DNA of 64,000 nt from contig SNVD02012892.1 in the NCBI GenBank assembly GCA_013180625.2, positions 124,001 through 188,000 on the forward strand, in the 5' to 3' direction. Of this stretch, positions 1 to 11,380 are shown one piece after another. This stretch comes from Boswellia sacra. Its lineage: Eukaryota; Streptophyta; Magnoliopsida; Sapindales; Burseraceae. Below the pieces are notes generated by a model that saw only the letters and a program-made list of their open reading frames with translations, did no database searches and was not told where the DNA came from. How positions within the stretch are numbered: the first letter of the stretch is position 1; every line of letters begins with the position of its first letter. The position numbers and the translations under genes were made by a program.

Positions 1-2054
1 CTTTTAGTCTTTGGGAAAACTTTTGATCAACGTTTAGATAACTTAAAGTTCGTTCTTAAGAGATGTGAAGAAACTAACTTGGTTTTAAATAGGGAAAAGT
101 GTCACTTTATAGTCAAGGAATGGATAGTCTTCGACCATAAAGTATCATTTATGGGAATTGAGGTTGACAGGGCTAATACAATTGAAAAGTTGCTACCACC
201 AACATCGGTAAAGGGGATTAGAAGCTTTTTAGGACATGCATGTTTTTATAGATAGTTTATTAAGGATTTCTCCAAGATATCTAAATCACTTTTGAATTTA
301 TTTGTGCAAAATAACCCCTTTGTGTTTGATAGCAACTGTTTGCAGGCTTTCAAAAATCTAAAAGCGAAGTTGGTGAAGATGCTATTTTGGTAACACCAGA
401 TCGGGAGTTACTATTCAAGTTGATGTGTGATGCAAGTGACTATGCAGTAGGTGCAGTACTTGGGCAGACGGAACAAGGTTTTTTATGCCATAAGCTATGC
501 TAGTTGCACTCTCAATGACGCTTAACTATGCCACAACTGAAAAAGAGTTGCTTGCTATCATATTCGCTTTCAACAATTGTAGGCCATATTTAATTAGTAA
601 AAAGGTGATAGTTTACACTGATTATTTAGCCATGAAGTACCTTACAATCGAGGAAGATGCAAAGCCTAGACTTATTCGATGGGTGCTACTACTGTAAGAG
701 TTTGATCTAGGGTTAAGGGACAAGAAAGGCACAGAGAATTTGGTGGCTGATCATCTTTCTCGTCATCTTTCTCGTTTAGAACTGTAGAAAGAACAGAAAG
801 AGCACATCTAGCCCATTGATGATCACTTTCCAGATGAACAACTTTTTGTTGTGTCTTTTAATAGAACTCTTCCATGGTTTGCAGATTTTGTGAACTTCCT
901 TGTAGTAAAAATCATTCATTTAGGCCTCTCTCATCAACAGAAAAAGAAATTCTTTGCCGATGTCAAGCAATATTATTGGGATAATCCTATCCTATATTGC
1001 CATTATGCAGATCAAATGATAAGGAGATATGTACCAGAAGAAGAGATGGAGGATATCCTAAAACCCTGCCATGCACTAGAGTGTGGAGATCATTTTGGAG
1101 GCCAAAGGATAGCAGCTAAAGTTCTCTAATCAGGGTTCTTTTGGCCTACTTTATTCAAGGATGCTTATATGTCCATTGCCAACTATGGTAGGTGTCAAAG
1201 AACAGGTAATATTTCTAGGCGAAATAGTAGACTGTGTGTCAAAATGGGTAGAACCAGTGGCAACACCAACTAATGATGGTAAATGGGTGCTTAACTTCTT
1301 AAGAAAGCATGTTTTTACAAGGTTTGGTATGCCAAGGGCAATAGTAAGCGATGAAGGTACACACTTTTACAACAAACAATTTGTAACTCTCTTGTCTAAA
1401 TATGGTGTAAATTATAGGAAAGCTCTTACTTACCATACACAAACTAATGGCCAAGCGGAGATCTCCAATCATGAGATGAAGAGAATTCTGGAAAAGACTG
1501 TAGTAAACTCATGAAAAGATTGGCCAAGGAAGTTGGATGATGCATTATGAGCTTATCAAACAACGTATAAGACAGCAATTGGAATGTCTCCTTACCAGCT
1601 AGTTTTTGGGAAGGCATGTCATTTATCAATTGAGTTAGAGCATAGAGCTTATTGAGCCATGAAGCAACTAAACATGGTTTTGTAAAAAGCTGATGAAATA
1701 CGATTGCTGCAAATAAATGAGTTGGACTAGTTTCGTAAAGAATTCTATGAAAATGCAAAAATCTACAAAGAGAGGACTAAGGCATGGCATGACAAGCAAA
1801 TTCTACGAAAAACATTTTTCTCGATAAATAAGTCATTCTGTACAACTCTCGACTATGTTCGTTTTCAGGAAAACTCAAGTCACAATATTCCAATCTTTTT
1901 ACAATGATCAAGATGTTTCCATATGATGCAATGGAGATTGGACCAGGCAAAACTCCATTCGAAGTCAATGGCCAAAGGTTTAAGCATTACATGAGTGGTG
2001 AAACAAAACCCCAGAAAAGCACCACGCTCCTAGATGAAGTATGAGAAGCAAAGC
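1..2054 (+). pseudogene. Decayed Ty3/gypsy pol (RT end, RNase H, integrase)
   Basis: The plus strand reads, in broken frames, the end of a reverse transcriptase with the connection motif SFLGHACFYR (about 220-255). It continues with an RNase H segment (497-697, [15 protein letters not shown] and ADHLSRH), a zinc-binding H2C2-like region (851-1129) and an integrase core (1161-1514, containing [11 protein letters not shown]). In-frame stops occur at several sites, including inside the RT connection and before RNase H, and the frame shifts between blocks. Gag, protease and the RT active site lie off the left edge. The block ends abruptly at 2054, where a second gypsy element has inserted; its 3' side resumes at 12752. 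It resembles the pol of the inserted element but is much more decayed, so it is the older copy. It cannot encode protein. Confidence 0.9.
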
Positions 2055-3432
2055 TGATGAACACTTAAAAATGTATGCTTAATAAGAGTTTAATTCATCA
2101 TATTGCATTAATAGTGTCATTAAATTCCTCAACTTAAGCATATTTGTAGTATTTGCATCTTTGGAATTAACTTCCTCTTAATTTTGGTTTTGTTACAGAT
2201 TCGGCAAAAATGGCATAACTCTCTATTTATAGAACAGAATGGTGCAAATCTTAATGTTTTCGAAAGCTAATTAAATTATCTACAAGATTGTATTTCACAA
2301 GCATCATCAAATTCGGGCTTTTAGTGGACCAAAAATGGGCTTGAAGTGGATCCATCTGTAAATTCGACCCAGCCTGACTATGCCTCAGTATTTTGACCAT
2401 ATCTCTCAGAATACATATACAAATCGTATGAATCAAGATGTTCTAGAAATCGGAGAGAAATATCTACAACTTTCATGAAGACATGTGATTAAAATTCATA
2501 ATAATTCAAGGTCAAAATCGGTGTTCAAAGTCAGTTCACCTAATTACCCCAATTGTCAAAGTTGGTGTATCTAATATTTGACAATTATTCCTTTGTAATT
2601 TGACAAGTTTGCCCTTGAATGTATCTATAAATAGAGGTGCCTTGTGACCCATTAGGGCATATTGGCCTTTGCTGGGATCTTGTATTGTGTTTCTCTCTTG
2701 TGTTTTAATGTTATTAATAAATTTTCTTTTTCTTGCATTTTGTGCTCTTTCTCTTATAATGTTTTGCTAATTTCTCTTTTGCTAAGGTGAAAGGGTGAAA
2801 CCCTTGATATGAGAATAATGATTCTCTAACCCTTGGTATATGCTTAATTATCATAATCATATGTTGTTTATTATATATGATTTATATTTACTTTCTTAAT
2901 TAATCTTGACACCACTCGTAAAGTGGAGGTCTTGATCCATTGTAGACAATTCTTACCACATCAAATGCTTGGATCCTTTCTAGATGTCGTATGATTTTTC
3001 CTTACCGACACGAATCTAGTTAGGAACCTTGATTTGTTGTTGAAATATGGAGATTGATACATTGGATGCTTGAACCCATTTACAAGTAGTGGTATAAATA
3101 TCGGTAACAAACAAATATAATTTATATAACTAAAATGGGTTGTTTATCCTTATTCGAAATATCAAGGGCGGATCCCCGAACCTTAGCTCTCATTATTATT
3201 GTGTTAATTTCTTTTGTATTCTAATTATTCTCATTTATTGTTTAAGAACTTGTTCTCTACTCGTATTTATTGATATTATCTTGTCATCTCTTTGAATCAT
3301 CCATATCATATTTGCTTACTTTATAGTTTGTAGCGCTAAAATTCCCTTCCTCGTGGATCGACCCTGGTCTCACCGGGTTTATTACTTCGACACTCCTATA
3401 CTTGGGAGGCAATCCTATTTTCGGATGTGTCA
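2055..3432 (+). repeat. 5' LTR of the Athila-like element
   Basis: This is a direct repeat of 11381-12751 with only scattered substitutions and small indels, bounded by TG and CA. It contains a TATA-like stretch (TATAAATAGAGG near 2625), suggesting where element transcription began. Confidence 0.92.
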
Positions 3433-3438
3433 AGTTTT

Positions 3439-3457
3439 TGACGCTGTTGCCGGGGAA
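3439..3457 (+). other. Primer binding site, tRNA-Asp type
   Basis: TGACGCTGTTGCCGGGGAA lies six bases after the 5' LTR. It matches the complement of the plant tRNA-Asp 3' end at all but two positions (from knowledge of that tRNA). This is the usual primer for Athila-type elements. Confidence 0.8.
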
Positions 3458-3634
3458 GGTAAAAATTGGCGTGCAAAATTGTAAGTGTTCTCTTTTCTCA
3501 TCTTAGATCTAAATTTTTTATTTTTTTATATGTTCATCTTTTCTTCTCTTTTCTTCTCTCTTTCTTACATGAAAATTTGGTCACGAACATCTAGTGGTAG
3601 ACTTGTTAGAAAAACATTATCTTCCTAGGAAAAC

Positions 3635-5170
3635 ATGGCTGATAATCTAGTGGAAAGGTTCACGGATGAAGGGGACAACCGTTCCCAATAAAATGATCAA
3701 AACCAACCAAGAACCCTCAGAGATTACATGAATCCGGTAAGGACTAGTGCACCATCTTATGTAGTTTCTCCTCCAGATTCAATCCATTTCAATTTCAAAC
3801 CAAGTTTTGTTCGACTTCTACCCACTTTTCATGGCCTTGACATGGAGAACCCATATTCGCACTTGAAACTCTTTGAAGAGGTATGTAGCTCCTACACTGA
3901 CCCAAATTGTAGCATAAACACCATTAGATTAAAGCTTTTTCCTTTTTCTTTAAAAGATAAAGCTAGAACATGGCTACAAAATTTGAGGTCGAATTCCATC
4001 AGTTCATGGGATGAGATGAAACAACAATTTTTGAAAAAATTTTTTCCTACCCATAGAACAAATTCTCTTAAAAGACAAATTTCCGATTTCTCTCAAAAAC
4101 AAGGGGAAACCCTTTACCAATGTTGGGATAGGTATAAAGAACTACTTAATATCTGTCCTCACCATAGGTTTGAAACTTGGAGAATAGTTGCACACTTCTA
4201 TGAAGAGTTAACACCTCAAGATACGCAACTAGTAGAATTAATGTGTAATGGAGAATTTAAAGAAAAAGACCCTGAGGAAGCACTTGACTTCCTAGATTCC
4301 TTGGCAGAAAAGGCACAAAATTGGGATACTGCTGGCACTTATGAGGTACCAGGCAAGGCCCCAACCTCGACATCCAATAGAGGCATTTACAACCTTAGGG
4401 AAGACCATGACTTTTAAGCCAAATATGCATCCCTAGCTAGAAAAGTCGAGGCTCTAGAGATGAAAAAGAGTGGTCAATTGAATTCTATTTAAGAAAATGT
4501 CTGTAACATTTGTGATGACAATGACCATTCTACTAATGATTGTCCAACTTTGCCTGCCTTTAGGGAATGTCTCCATGAGCAAGCAAATGCCTTGAACACT
4601 TTCAAAAGGCCAAATCACAATCCATATTCACAAACCTATAATCCTGGTTGGAGAAATCATCCAAATCTTAGTTGGAGAAATGATAATCATGCACAATCTT
4701 CACAAGCCCCTTTTCAAGCACAACAAAAATTTCAAAATTCTCATGATCATGCATATGCTCCTCCTCCTAGGAATGACCTTGAAGAAACATTGCATTCATT
4801 CATTACAAAGCAAGAGACTTTCAATAGTCAAACTGTTCAAACATTAGCAAATTTGTCATAAACTCTTGCAAAATTTGCATCTTCATTTAGCATCCAAGAG
4901 AAAGGAAAATTTCATTCTCAAACATTGCAAAACCCCAAAGATCAATCTAACGCAAATGCAGGGAGTTCAAGTAACCATTATTTTGACCAAGCCAAGTCAG
5001 TCATGACCCTTCGCAATGGTAAGGTTGTTGAAAAACACATTCCTGACCCTTGTGAGAAAGAAGAAGAATCAATCTCTAAAGGGCAGGAAGAGGTTGCCAA
5101 ACCAATACCTAGCAAAGAGGAAACCATATCCTCATCTGTGCCTCTATTTCCTCAAGCATTAGCCACATAA
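3635..5170 (+). pseudogene. gag of the Athila-like element (broken)
   Basis: The likely start is the ATG at 3635, but a TAA follows at codon 19 in the same frame; translation in that frame then runs on through 3728-4417. The central part is a retrotransposon gag domain with the motif LKLFPFSLKDKARTWL and, further on, FFPTHRTNSLKRQI. After further stops (4418, about 4490) comes a CCHC zinc knuckle, CNICDDNDHSTNDC (about 4503-4544), expected to bind RNA in the capsid. A low-complexity Asn/Gln-rich tail and the linker motif LRNGKVVEK (about 5010) lead towards protease. The stops at 3689, 4418 and 4859 mean no full Gag can be made. Confidence 0.85.
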
Positions 5171-5914
5171 AAGAAGGCAACTCATAATTCTGAAATCTTT
5201 GAAATTTTCAAACAGGTAAAGGTTAACATTCCCTTGCTTGATGTGATCAAACAGGTACCTTTTTATGCAAAATTTTTGAAAGACTTGTGCACTGTGAAAA
5301 AAAAATTGAATGTAAAAAAAAAGGTCTTCCTAGCTGAGCAAGTAAGTGCCATTCTTCAAAACAATAATATAATGAAATATAAGGATCCAGGTTGTCCTAC
5401 AATTTCATGTGTTATTGGAGACCATAAAATTGAACAAGCTTTACTTGATCTTGGTGCTAGTGTGAATTTGCTTCCATATTCGGTTTTTCAGAAACTCAAT
5501 CTAGGTGAGTTAAAACCGACTTCTGTGACTCTTTTGCTTGCTGATAGATCAATTAAAGTACCATGAGGAGTAATATAAGATGTGTTAGTTCAAGTCGATA
5601 AATTCATTTACCCAGTAGATTTAATTGTCTTGGACACACAACCAGTGGAAGTAAGCAATTCAATTCCTGCTATTTTAAGGCGTCCATTTCTAGCTACTTC
5701 TAATGCTTTGATTAATTACAGGAATGGAGTCATGAAGCTATCATTTGGGAACATGACATTGGAACTTAATGTTTTCAATATGTGCAAACAACCACATGAA
5801 GAAGAAGATGAAATTGAGGAGGCTAATATGATCGAATCTATTATGGAAGATCACATCCAAAAAGGGAGTTCTTCTGATCCTTTGGAAACTTGTTTAGTGA
5901 ATTCGTTAGAATAA
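5171..5914 (+). pseudogene. Aspartic protease region of the Athila-like element
   Basis: This region carries a retropepsin-like domain with the active-site motif LLDLGASVNLLPYSV (about 5446-5490) and the later segment AILRRPFLATSNALI. Protease would cleave the Gag-Pol precursor. The frame is closed by stops at about 5567 and 5576 between the two halves, so the domain is split. DLGAS rather than DTGAS is normal for this plant lineage, so that change alone is not damage. Confidence 0.8.
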
Positions 5915-5917
5915 AGT

Positions 5918-7174
5918 ATGGAACTAGAACACGATCTTTCTGATATGTGTTCTTTATTGGATTATGCACAAGTGATGGAAAAATGCCTAAAACCAAGATT
6001 CGAAGAATTGGAGCAAATGAATGAAAGCAAGGCAGAGGAAGCTCCCAAGTTAGAACTAAAGCCCTTACCTCAAGGACTGAAATATGCATATCTTGGGAAG
6101 AATCAGACATATCCGATGGTAATTTCTTCATCCCTCACATGCGAGCAACAAGGTAAGTTGATAGAAGTGCTTAAAAGGCATAAAAATGCAATTGGGTGGA
6201 CTTTAAAAGATATAAAAGGCATTAACCCTTTAATTTGCACACATAGAATACATTTAGAGGAAAATGCCAAAACATCTCAACAACCTCAAAGGAGATTAAA
6301 TCCACACATGAAAGAGGTCATTAGGGCTGAAGTTCTCAAACTACTTGATGTGGGAATTATCTATCCTATTTCTGATAGTAAGTGGGTAAGCCCTACACAA
6401 GTAGTACCTAAAAAATCTGGCATTACAGTTGTTAAAAATGAAAAGGGGAATTATTGCCAACTCGTGTCTCCATCTAGTTGGAGGATGTGCATTGATTATA
6501 GAAAATTAAATGCTGTCACTAGAAAAGACCATTTTTCCTTACCTTTCCTTGATCAAATTCTTGAAAGAGTAGCAGGACACCCCTACTACTGCTTTCTTGA
6601 TGGATACTCAGGCTATTATCAAATTCCCATTACACTCGAAGACCAAGAAAAGACCACATTCACGTGCCCCTTCGGTACTTTTGCATGTAGGAGAATGCCT
6701 TTTGGACTTTGTAATGCTCCAGCTAGTTTTCAAAGATGCATGCTAAGCATTTTTAGTGACATGGTCGAGCATTGTTTAGAAGTTTTCATGAATGATTTAA
6801 CTGTCTTTGGAAACTCTTTTGATAATTGTCTTGAAAACTTAGAAAAAGTCCTAAAAAGGTGTGTAGAAAAAGGTCTTATTTTGAATTGAAAAAAATGTCA
6901 TTATATAGTCACTTCGGGAATTGTCTTAGGTCATGTGGTGTCTTCTAAGGGAATTGAAGTGGACAAAGCAAAAGTGGAATTAATTTTCCATTTGCCTCCA
7001 CTAAAAACAGTCAAAGAGGTTCGTTCATTCTTAGGGCATGCCGGATTTTATAGGAGGTTCATAAGAAATTTCAGTGCTATATCTAAACTGCTTTGTAACC
7101 TCTTAATAAAAGATACTTCCTTTGAATGGACTCAAGAATGTCAAAATGCCTTTGATACACTAATTGACTTTTAA
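5918..7174 (+). pseudogene. Reverse transcriptase of the Athila-like element, active site altered
   Basis: A 323-codon open stretch (5918-6889) carries the RT fingers and palm motifs: WVSPTQVVPKKSG, MCIDYRKLNAVTRKD, FLDGYSGYYQIPI and RRMPFGLCNAPASFQ. The catalytic motif, normally two adjacent aspartates, reads VFMNDLTVFG (about 6785-6815). The first catalytic Asp is therefore Asn, which should abolish polymerisation. A TGA at about 6887 replaces a conserved Trp. The thumb/connection block (SFLGHAGFYRRFI, 6935-7174) continues beyond it. Confidence 0.88.
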
Positions 7175-8013
7175 CAACTCCAATTATGCAATCTCCTGAT
7201 TGGTCCTTGCCTTTTGAATTGATGTGTGATGCAAGCGATATGCCGTTGGTGCTATCTGAGGACAAAGAAAAGAAGGTAAGCCTTATGTGATATACTATGC
7301 AAGTAGGACTTTAAATGATGCACAAATGAATTATACAACAACTGAAAAAGTACTACTTGTAGTAGTATTTGTATTGGACAAATTTCGATCTTATTTAATT
7401 GGCTCTCTAACAATTGTTTACACTGACCATGCAGCTGTGAGATATTTAATGTCTAAACAGGATGCAAAACCTAGATTGATACGGTGGATCTTATTGCTCC
7501 AAGAATTTAACATCACAATAAAGGATAAGAAAGGAGCCGAAAATGTCGTTGCTGATCATCTTTCAAGACTAACGACAGAGACATTAATTGAAACTTCACC
7601 TATCAATGATTCTTTTCCTGATGAATTTTTATTTTCCGTTGCTACTATACCTTGGTTTGCTAACATTGTAAATTTTCTTGCAACAGGAAAAATGCCACCT
7701 CATTGGAATGCTCAAGACAAAAGGAAATTTTTAATCAAGGTGAAAAATTTTTATTGGGATGACCCATATCTGTTCAAATATTGTCCAGACCAAATAATAA
7801 GAAGATGCATACTCGACAATGAGGTAAGTAGTGTCATTAACTTTTGTCACTCTGAAGCATGTGAAGGACATTTTTCATCTAGAAAAACAGCTGCTAAAAT
7901 CTTACAATATGGATTTTATTGGCCCACCTTATTTAAAGATGCACATACATTTTGCAAAACGTGTGAAAATTGTCAAAAATTGGGATCTATTTCAAAAAGA
8001 AACATGATGCCTT
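7175..8013 (+). pseudogene. RNase H and integrase zinc-binding region
   Basis: After a frameshifted stretch at 7175-7286, an open segment carries the RNase H end ([35 protein letters not shown]). A spacer follows, then the integrase N-terminal HHCC zinc domain, with His residues in [10 protein letters not shown] and the cysteines of CKTCENC. RNase H would remove the RNA template; the HHCC domain stabilises integrase. The frame stops at 8013 in front of the catalytic core. Confidence 0.85.
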
Positions 8014-8934
8014 GAATCCCATTCTTGTTGTTGAAATCTTTGACTGTTGGGTATTGATTTTATGGGAACCTTTCCACCATCATTTGGTTTTGTGTACATC
8101 CTTGTTGCAGTAGACTATGTTTCAAAATGGGTCGAGGCAATTCCATGTCGAAACAATGATCACAAAACAGTTGTCAAATTCTTGAAGGAGAATATCTTAA
8201 GTAGATTTGGAATTCCTCGAGCCATTATTAGTGATGGGGGTACACATTTTTTTAACAAACCATTTGAAACTTTAATGAAAAAATATGGAATAACCCATAA
8301 AATTTCTACACCTTATCACCCACAAACAAGTAGACAAGTTGAATTAGCTAATAGGGAGATAAAACAGATCTTAGAAAAAACGGTTAACCCAAATCGTAAA
8401 GATTGGTCTTTAAGACTTAATGATGCACTTTGGGCTTACCGAACTGCTTTTAAAACATCATTAGAAATGTCTCCTTATAGACTAGTTTATGAAAAACCTT
8501 GTCACTTGCCTGTGGAAATTGAGCATAAAGCTTATTGGGCCATTAAAACATTCAACACAAATTTGAATGATGCTTGCAAATTACGTAAACTCCAACTGAG
8601 TGAACTTGAAGAAATCAGGAATGAGGCTTATGAAAATTCTAAAATCTACAAAGAAAAAATGAAGGTTTTTCATGACAAATCCATTGTTAGAAAATCTTTT
8701 GAACCTTCACAAAAAGTTCTTTTGTATGATTCAAGATTGCATTTGTTTCCTGGTAAACTTCGGTCTCGTTGGACTGGGCCTTTCATTGTTAAAAATGTTT
8801 TCCCTCATGGAGCAGTTGAAATTGAGAACCCAAAGAATGGTAATGTGTTTAAAGTTAATGGACAACGGTTAAAACCATTCTTTAAAAATTTTGACCAAAA
8901 TGAAGAGTCCATTGCTTTAGTCGATCCTTTTTAA
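8014..8934 (+). pseudogene. Integrase core of the Athila-like element
   Basis: An open stretch to 8934 encodes the integrase catalytic core: GIDFMGTF (first Asp), [11 protein letters not shown] (second Asp) and [11 protein letters not shown] (Glu), the expected D,D,E set. A C-terminal domain ends around [12 protein letters not shown]. It is separated from the upstream HHCC domain by a stop and frameshift at 8013-8050, so no contiguous Pol exists. This is the best preserved part of the element. The stop at 8932-8934 closes pol about 125 bases before the first accessory reading frame. Confidence 0.87.
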
Positions 8935-9058
8935 GGATTGATCTTTCCCGGTCAAGTGGCGGATACGGTACTCCGTGACTTTTAAAGTCGGTTTTTCAGT
9001 TCCCTAAAAACTGTTGCTCGCCTTGCATTCATTTTTCTTTCTTTTCTCGCATTTTCAC

Positions 9059-9433
9059 ATGGACACCATTCTCTCAAATCTGCATAAACATTTTCCCTCT
9101 CTTCCTCCAAATGATTTGCTTAAAATTTACAAAGCTTGCATAGAAAGAGTAAGGATGCTGATGCGTAAGGGTATGCCTGTCGAAGTAAGATGGTTAATTG
9201 AAGCTAAGGTTTGATTTTCTTATGAATTTTCAGATAATCTTGTTTCTCACATGCTAGGTATGGGAAAAAGCTCTTACGCCAAAAAGCGAAGAGCAAAAAG
9301 GTTACAAGTTTGTCCCAAATGTGCAAGATGGACTTGTAACCAGCGTTGCCGCTCCTTGGGATATTTGTCTAATAATCGAGAGGATAAACTACAGTTCATC
9401 AAGAATGGACTGAGTAGGGGAGTCTTTGGATGA
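9059..9433 (+). pseudogene. Accessory ORF: small basic cysteine-cluster protein, one internal stop
   Basis: From ATG 9059 one frame runs 124 codons to TGA 9431-9433, broken only by an in-frame TGA at 9212-9214. The N-terminal ~50 residues look helical and charged. The second half has a basic block, SSYAKKRRAKR, followed at once by a compact cysteine cluster, CPKCARWTCNQRC. A basic block followed by a CxxC...CxxxC finger suggests a nucleic-acid-binding, possibly nuclear, protein. In size and layout it recalls the cysteine-rich nucleic-acid-binding proteins of carlaviruses; this is a resemblance recalled from the family, not a demonstrated homology. It is not a standard retrotransposon domain. 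It lies between integrase and the LOG-like frame, same strand. It could instead be a lineage-specific retroelement protein. Confidence 0.55.
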
Positions 9434-9700
9434 TATCCGAGTGACTCTTGAGACGCATTCTTGTGGACTTGTGCAGCGTGAAATTTTTAACTTATGGACA
9501 CAATTCCGAGATGAGCAGGAACGCTATAGTCTTGGGAATCTGACTCAAAACGACCCTGTTTGTCAGTTTATAAGAAAACTGGATGGGAAGCATATCCCCA
9601 ACTCATAGAAGGTGTTTAAGCCGTTTCTGGACGTAAAACCAGAGGAAGATGTGAGCCGCAGTCACAACTACCTGTACAAATGCATGCGTACCATCATTTT
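9434..9700 (+). other. Possible frameshifted continuation of the accessory ORF
   Basis: A second frame opens before the stop at 9433 and reads about 58 codons (LDDIRVTLETHSCG through RKLDGKHIPNS) to a stop at 9606-9608. Its coding-like composition goes on past that stop. It may be the tail of the cysteine-cluster protein after a one-base shift near 9420, or a separate small protein. I do not recognise a domain. Confidence 0.3.
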
Positions 9701-9925
9701 TAATTTTAATGCCTTATAGCTGTCATTTTTGAATTTGTATATTTTGTTTGACTTATGGTGTCTTATTTCATCATCTTTTTTTGAATTTCTATGCATAATT
9801 GTTGAATTTTTCAACAAGCAGCCGAGCTACCTATTTGGATGTCATCATTAGCATACCTTTTTGCACTCCATAAATACCACATCTCTTGTTCTCTTCTTCA
9901 CACATAGTTAGAGAGTTGCATAAAC

Positions 9926-10530
9926 ATGGAGGGAACTTCAAAACGTTGAATCCAAAAGATATGTGTATTCTGTGGATCTCGACCAGGTAAAAGTGAAGAG
10001 TTTGTCGAGGAAGCAAACTATCTTGGTAGACTACTAGCTGAAAGAAAGATTCATGTGGTTTATGGGGGAGGTAGCCTCAGGTTGATGGGTTGTGTGTCAA
10101 GAGCTGCATGTGTAGGAGGTAGTCAAGTTTTAAGAGTTATTCCTAAAGCTTTGGCTATAGAAAGCATTGTTGGAAAAACGGTTGGGCATGAGTTACAAGT
10201 CTCCTCTATGCATGAACGCATGGCACATATACTTATCAATTCAGATGCCTTTATTGCTTTGCTAGATGGCTTTGGTACTCTCGAAGAAAATTTTCAAATT
10301 GCCTCTTAGGCCCAACTGAATCTCCATCAAAAACCCATAGGTTTGTTGAATGTTAACAAAAAATTATCCCTCATTCGGCGAGACAGATCCTTGTTTCTGC
10401 CACTTCTGCTGGCGAGTTACTTGACAAATTACAAGAAGTTGAGTATGAACCTGACCCAGCTAGTACTCAAATTAATTGGGCAAGAGGGCAAAACAAAAAG
10501 TGCAAATTGGATCTGAATCTCTGTTTGTAA
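9926..10530 (+). pseudogene. LOG-like cytokinin phosphoribohydrolase copy inside the retroelement
   Basis: The plus strand encodes a LOG-family (lysine decarboxylase-fold) protein without introns: ICVFCGSRPGKSEEF, HVVYGGGSLRLMG, VIPKAL, ELQVSSMHERM and ALLDGFGTLEE. LOG enzymes release free cytokinin bases from their riboside 5'-monophosphates. The diagnostic PGGxGTxxE loop is altered at its first two conserved positions (LDGFGTLEE), and the MHxRK motif reads MHERM, so activity is doubtful. Breaks: an in-frame TGA eight codons after ATG 9926, a TAG at 10307-10309 where a Trp is expected, and a deletion with frameshift after GLLNV (about 10350). The C-terminus reads LDLNLCL before TAA 10530, an EAR-like LxLxL pattern absent from ordinary LOG proteins as I know them. 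Plant LOG genes normally have several introns, so this is an RNA-derived copy. Confidence 0.8.
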
Positions 10531-11380
10531 TGTTTTCTTGTGTTTTATTTTATTTTATTTTATGAGTCTTTCAGGTCATCTCTCTTTAATAACAGAAGCT
10601 TCAGGTAATGTCTCCTATACTTTATCTCTCTACGTTTAAGCATTGAGGACAATATTTCATTTAGTTTGGGGGGGGGGGGGGGGGGGGGGAAGGAAGGATA
10701 GTAGACATAAGTGTGTCTTGAATTTTTTTCTTAAAAAAAAAAAGCGAGTTAGTAATTAGATTCAGAGTGCGGTGTAAGGAGTTCAAATCCTCTTGAGACG
10801 CATTCTGGGTCAGGAATGGAGAGTAAGGAGGACCAGTTTGAACTCTTGAAACCCATTCTAACCAATTTGTCATTTTATTTTGATTTTGTGAACTCATTTT
10901 AGCTAACTTGATATTATTTAGTCTTGATTTTTGAATTTTATAACAAGGAGGTCTTATTCATTTCACTTTGAATTATTCAAATCTACGAACTCTCACAACC
11001 TTATCATTTAATAAATTGTGTACTTATGTACTCATTAAGCAAGTATTCATGAATCTTTCTTCACACACACACACATACCTTGATGCATGATTGTGGTTGG
11101 CAAAATGAAATGTTGTAATATTTGAGTTCTTTTGTTTTGTTTAGGATAACAACACAAAGGAAGGGGAAAGTTAAAAAAAAAATGAAAGAAAGAAAGAAAA
11201 AAAAGCAAAAAGGGTACATGAGTCATAAAAATTAAAAAAAAAACACGGTTGAGAGTTTGTTTATTTGGATAAAATCAAGGAGAGTGCAATAATGACCACC
11301 TTGGATGTAAAATTCTATAAATCACTTCTAAATAATAACGCTTTAATTGCTGGGACTAGCAATAAGCTGGTTGGGGGGTG
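10531..11380 (+). other. 3' non-coding region of the Athila-like element with G22 run and PPT
   Basis: No gene is seen. An internal polypurine-like signal follows the phrase CATTGAGGAC and expands into 22 consecutive G (10668-10689). Simple CA and GAAA repeats lie at about 11065-11200. The tract GGTTGGGGGGTG (11369-11380), abutting the 3' LTR, is the probable plus-strand primer. Confidence 0.7.
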
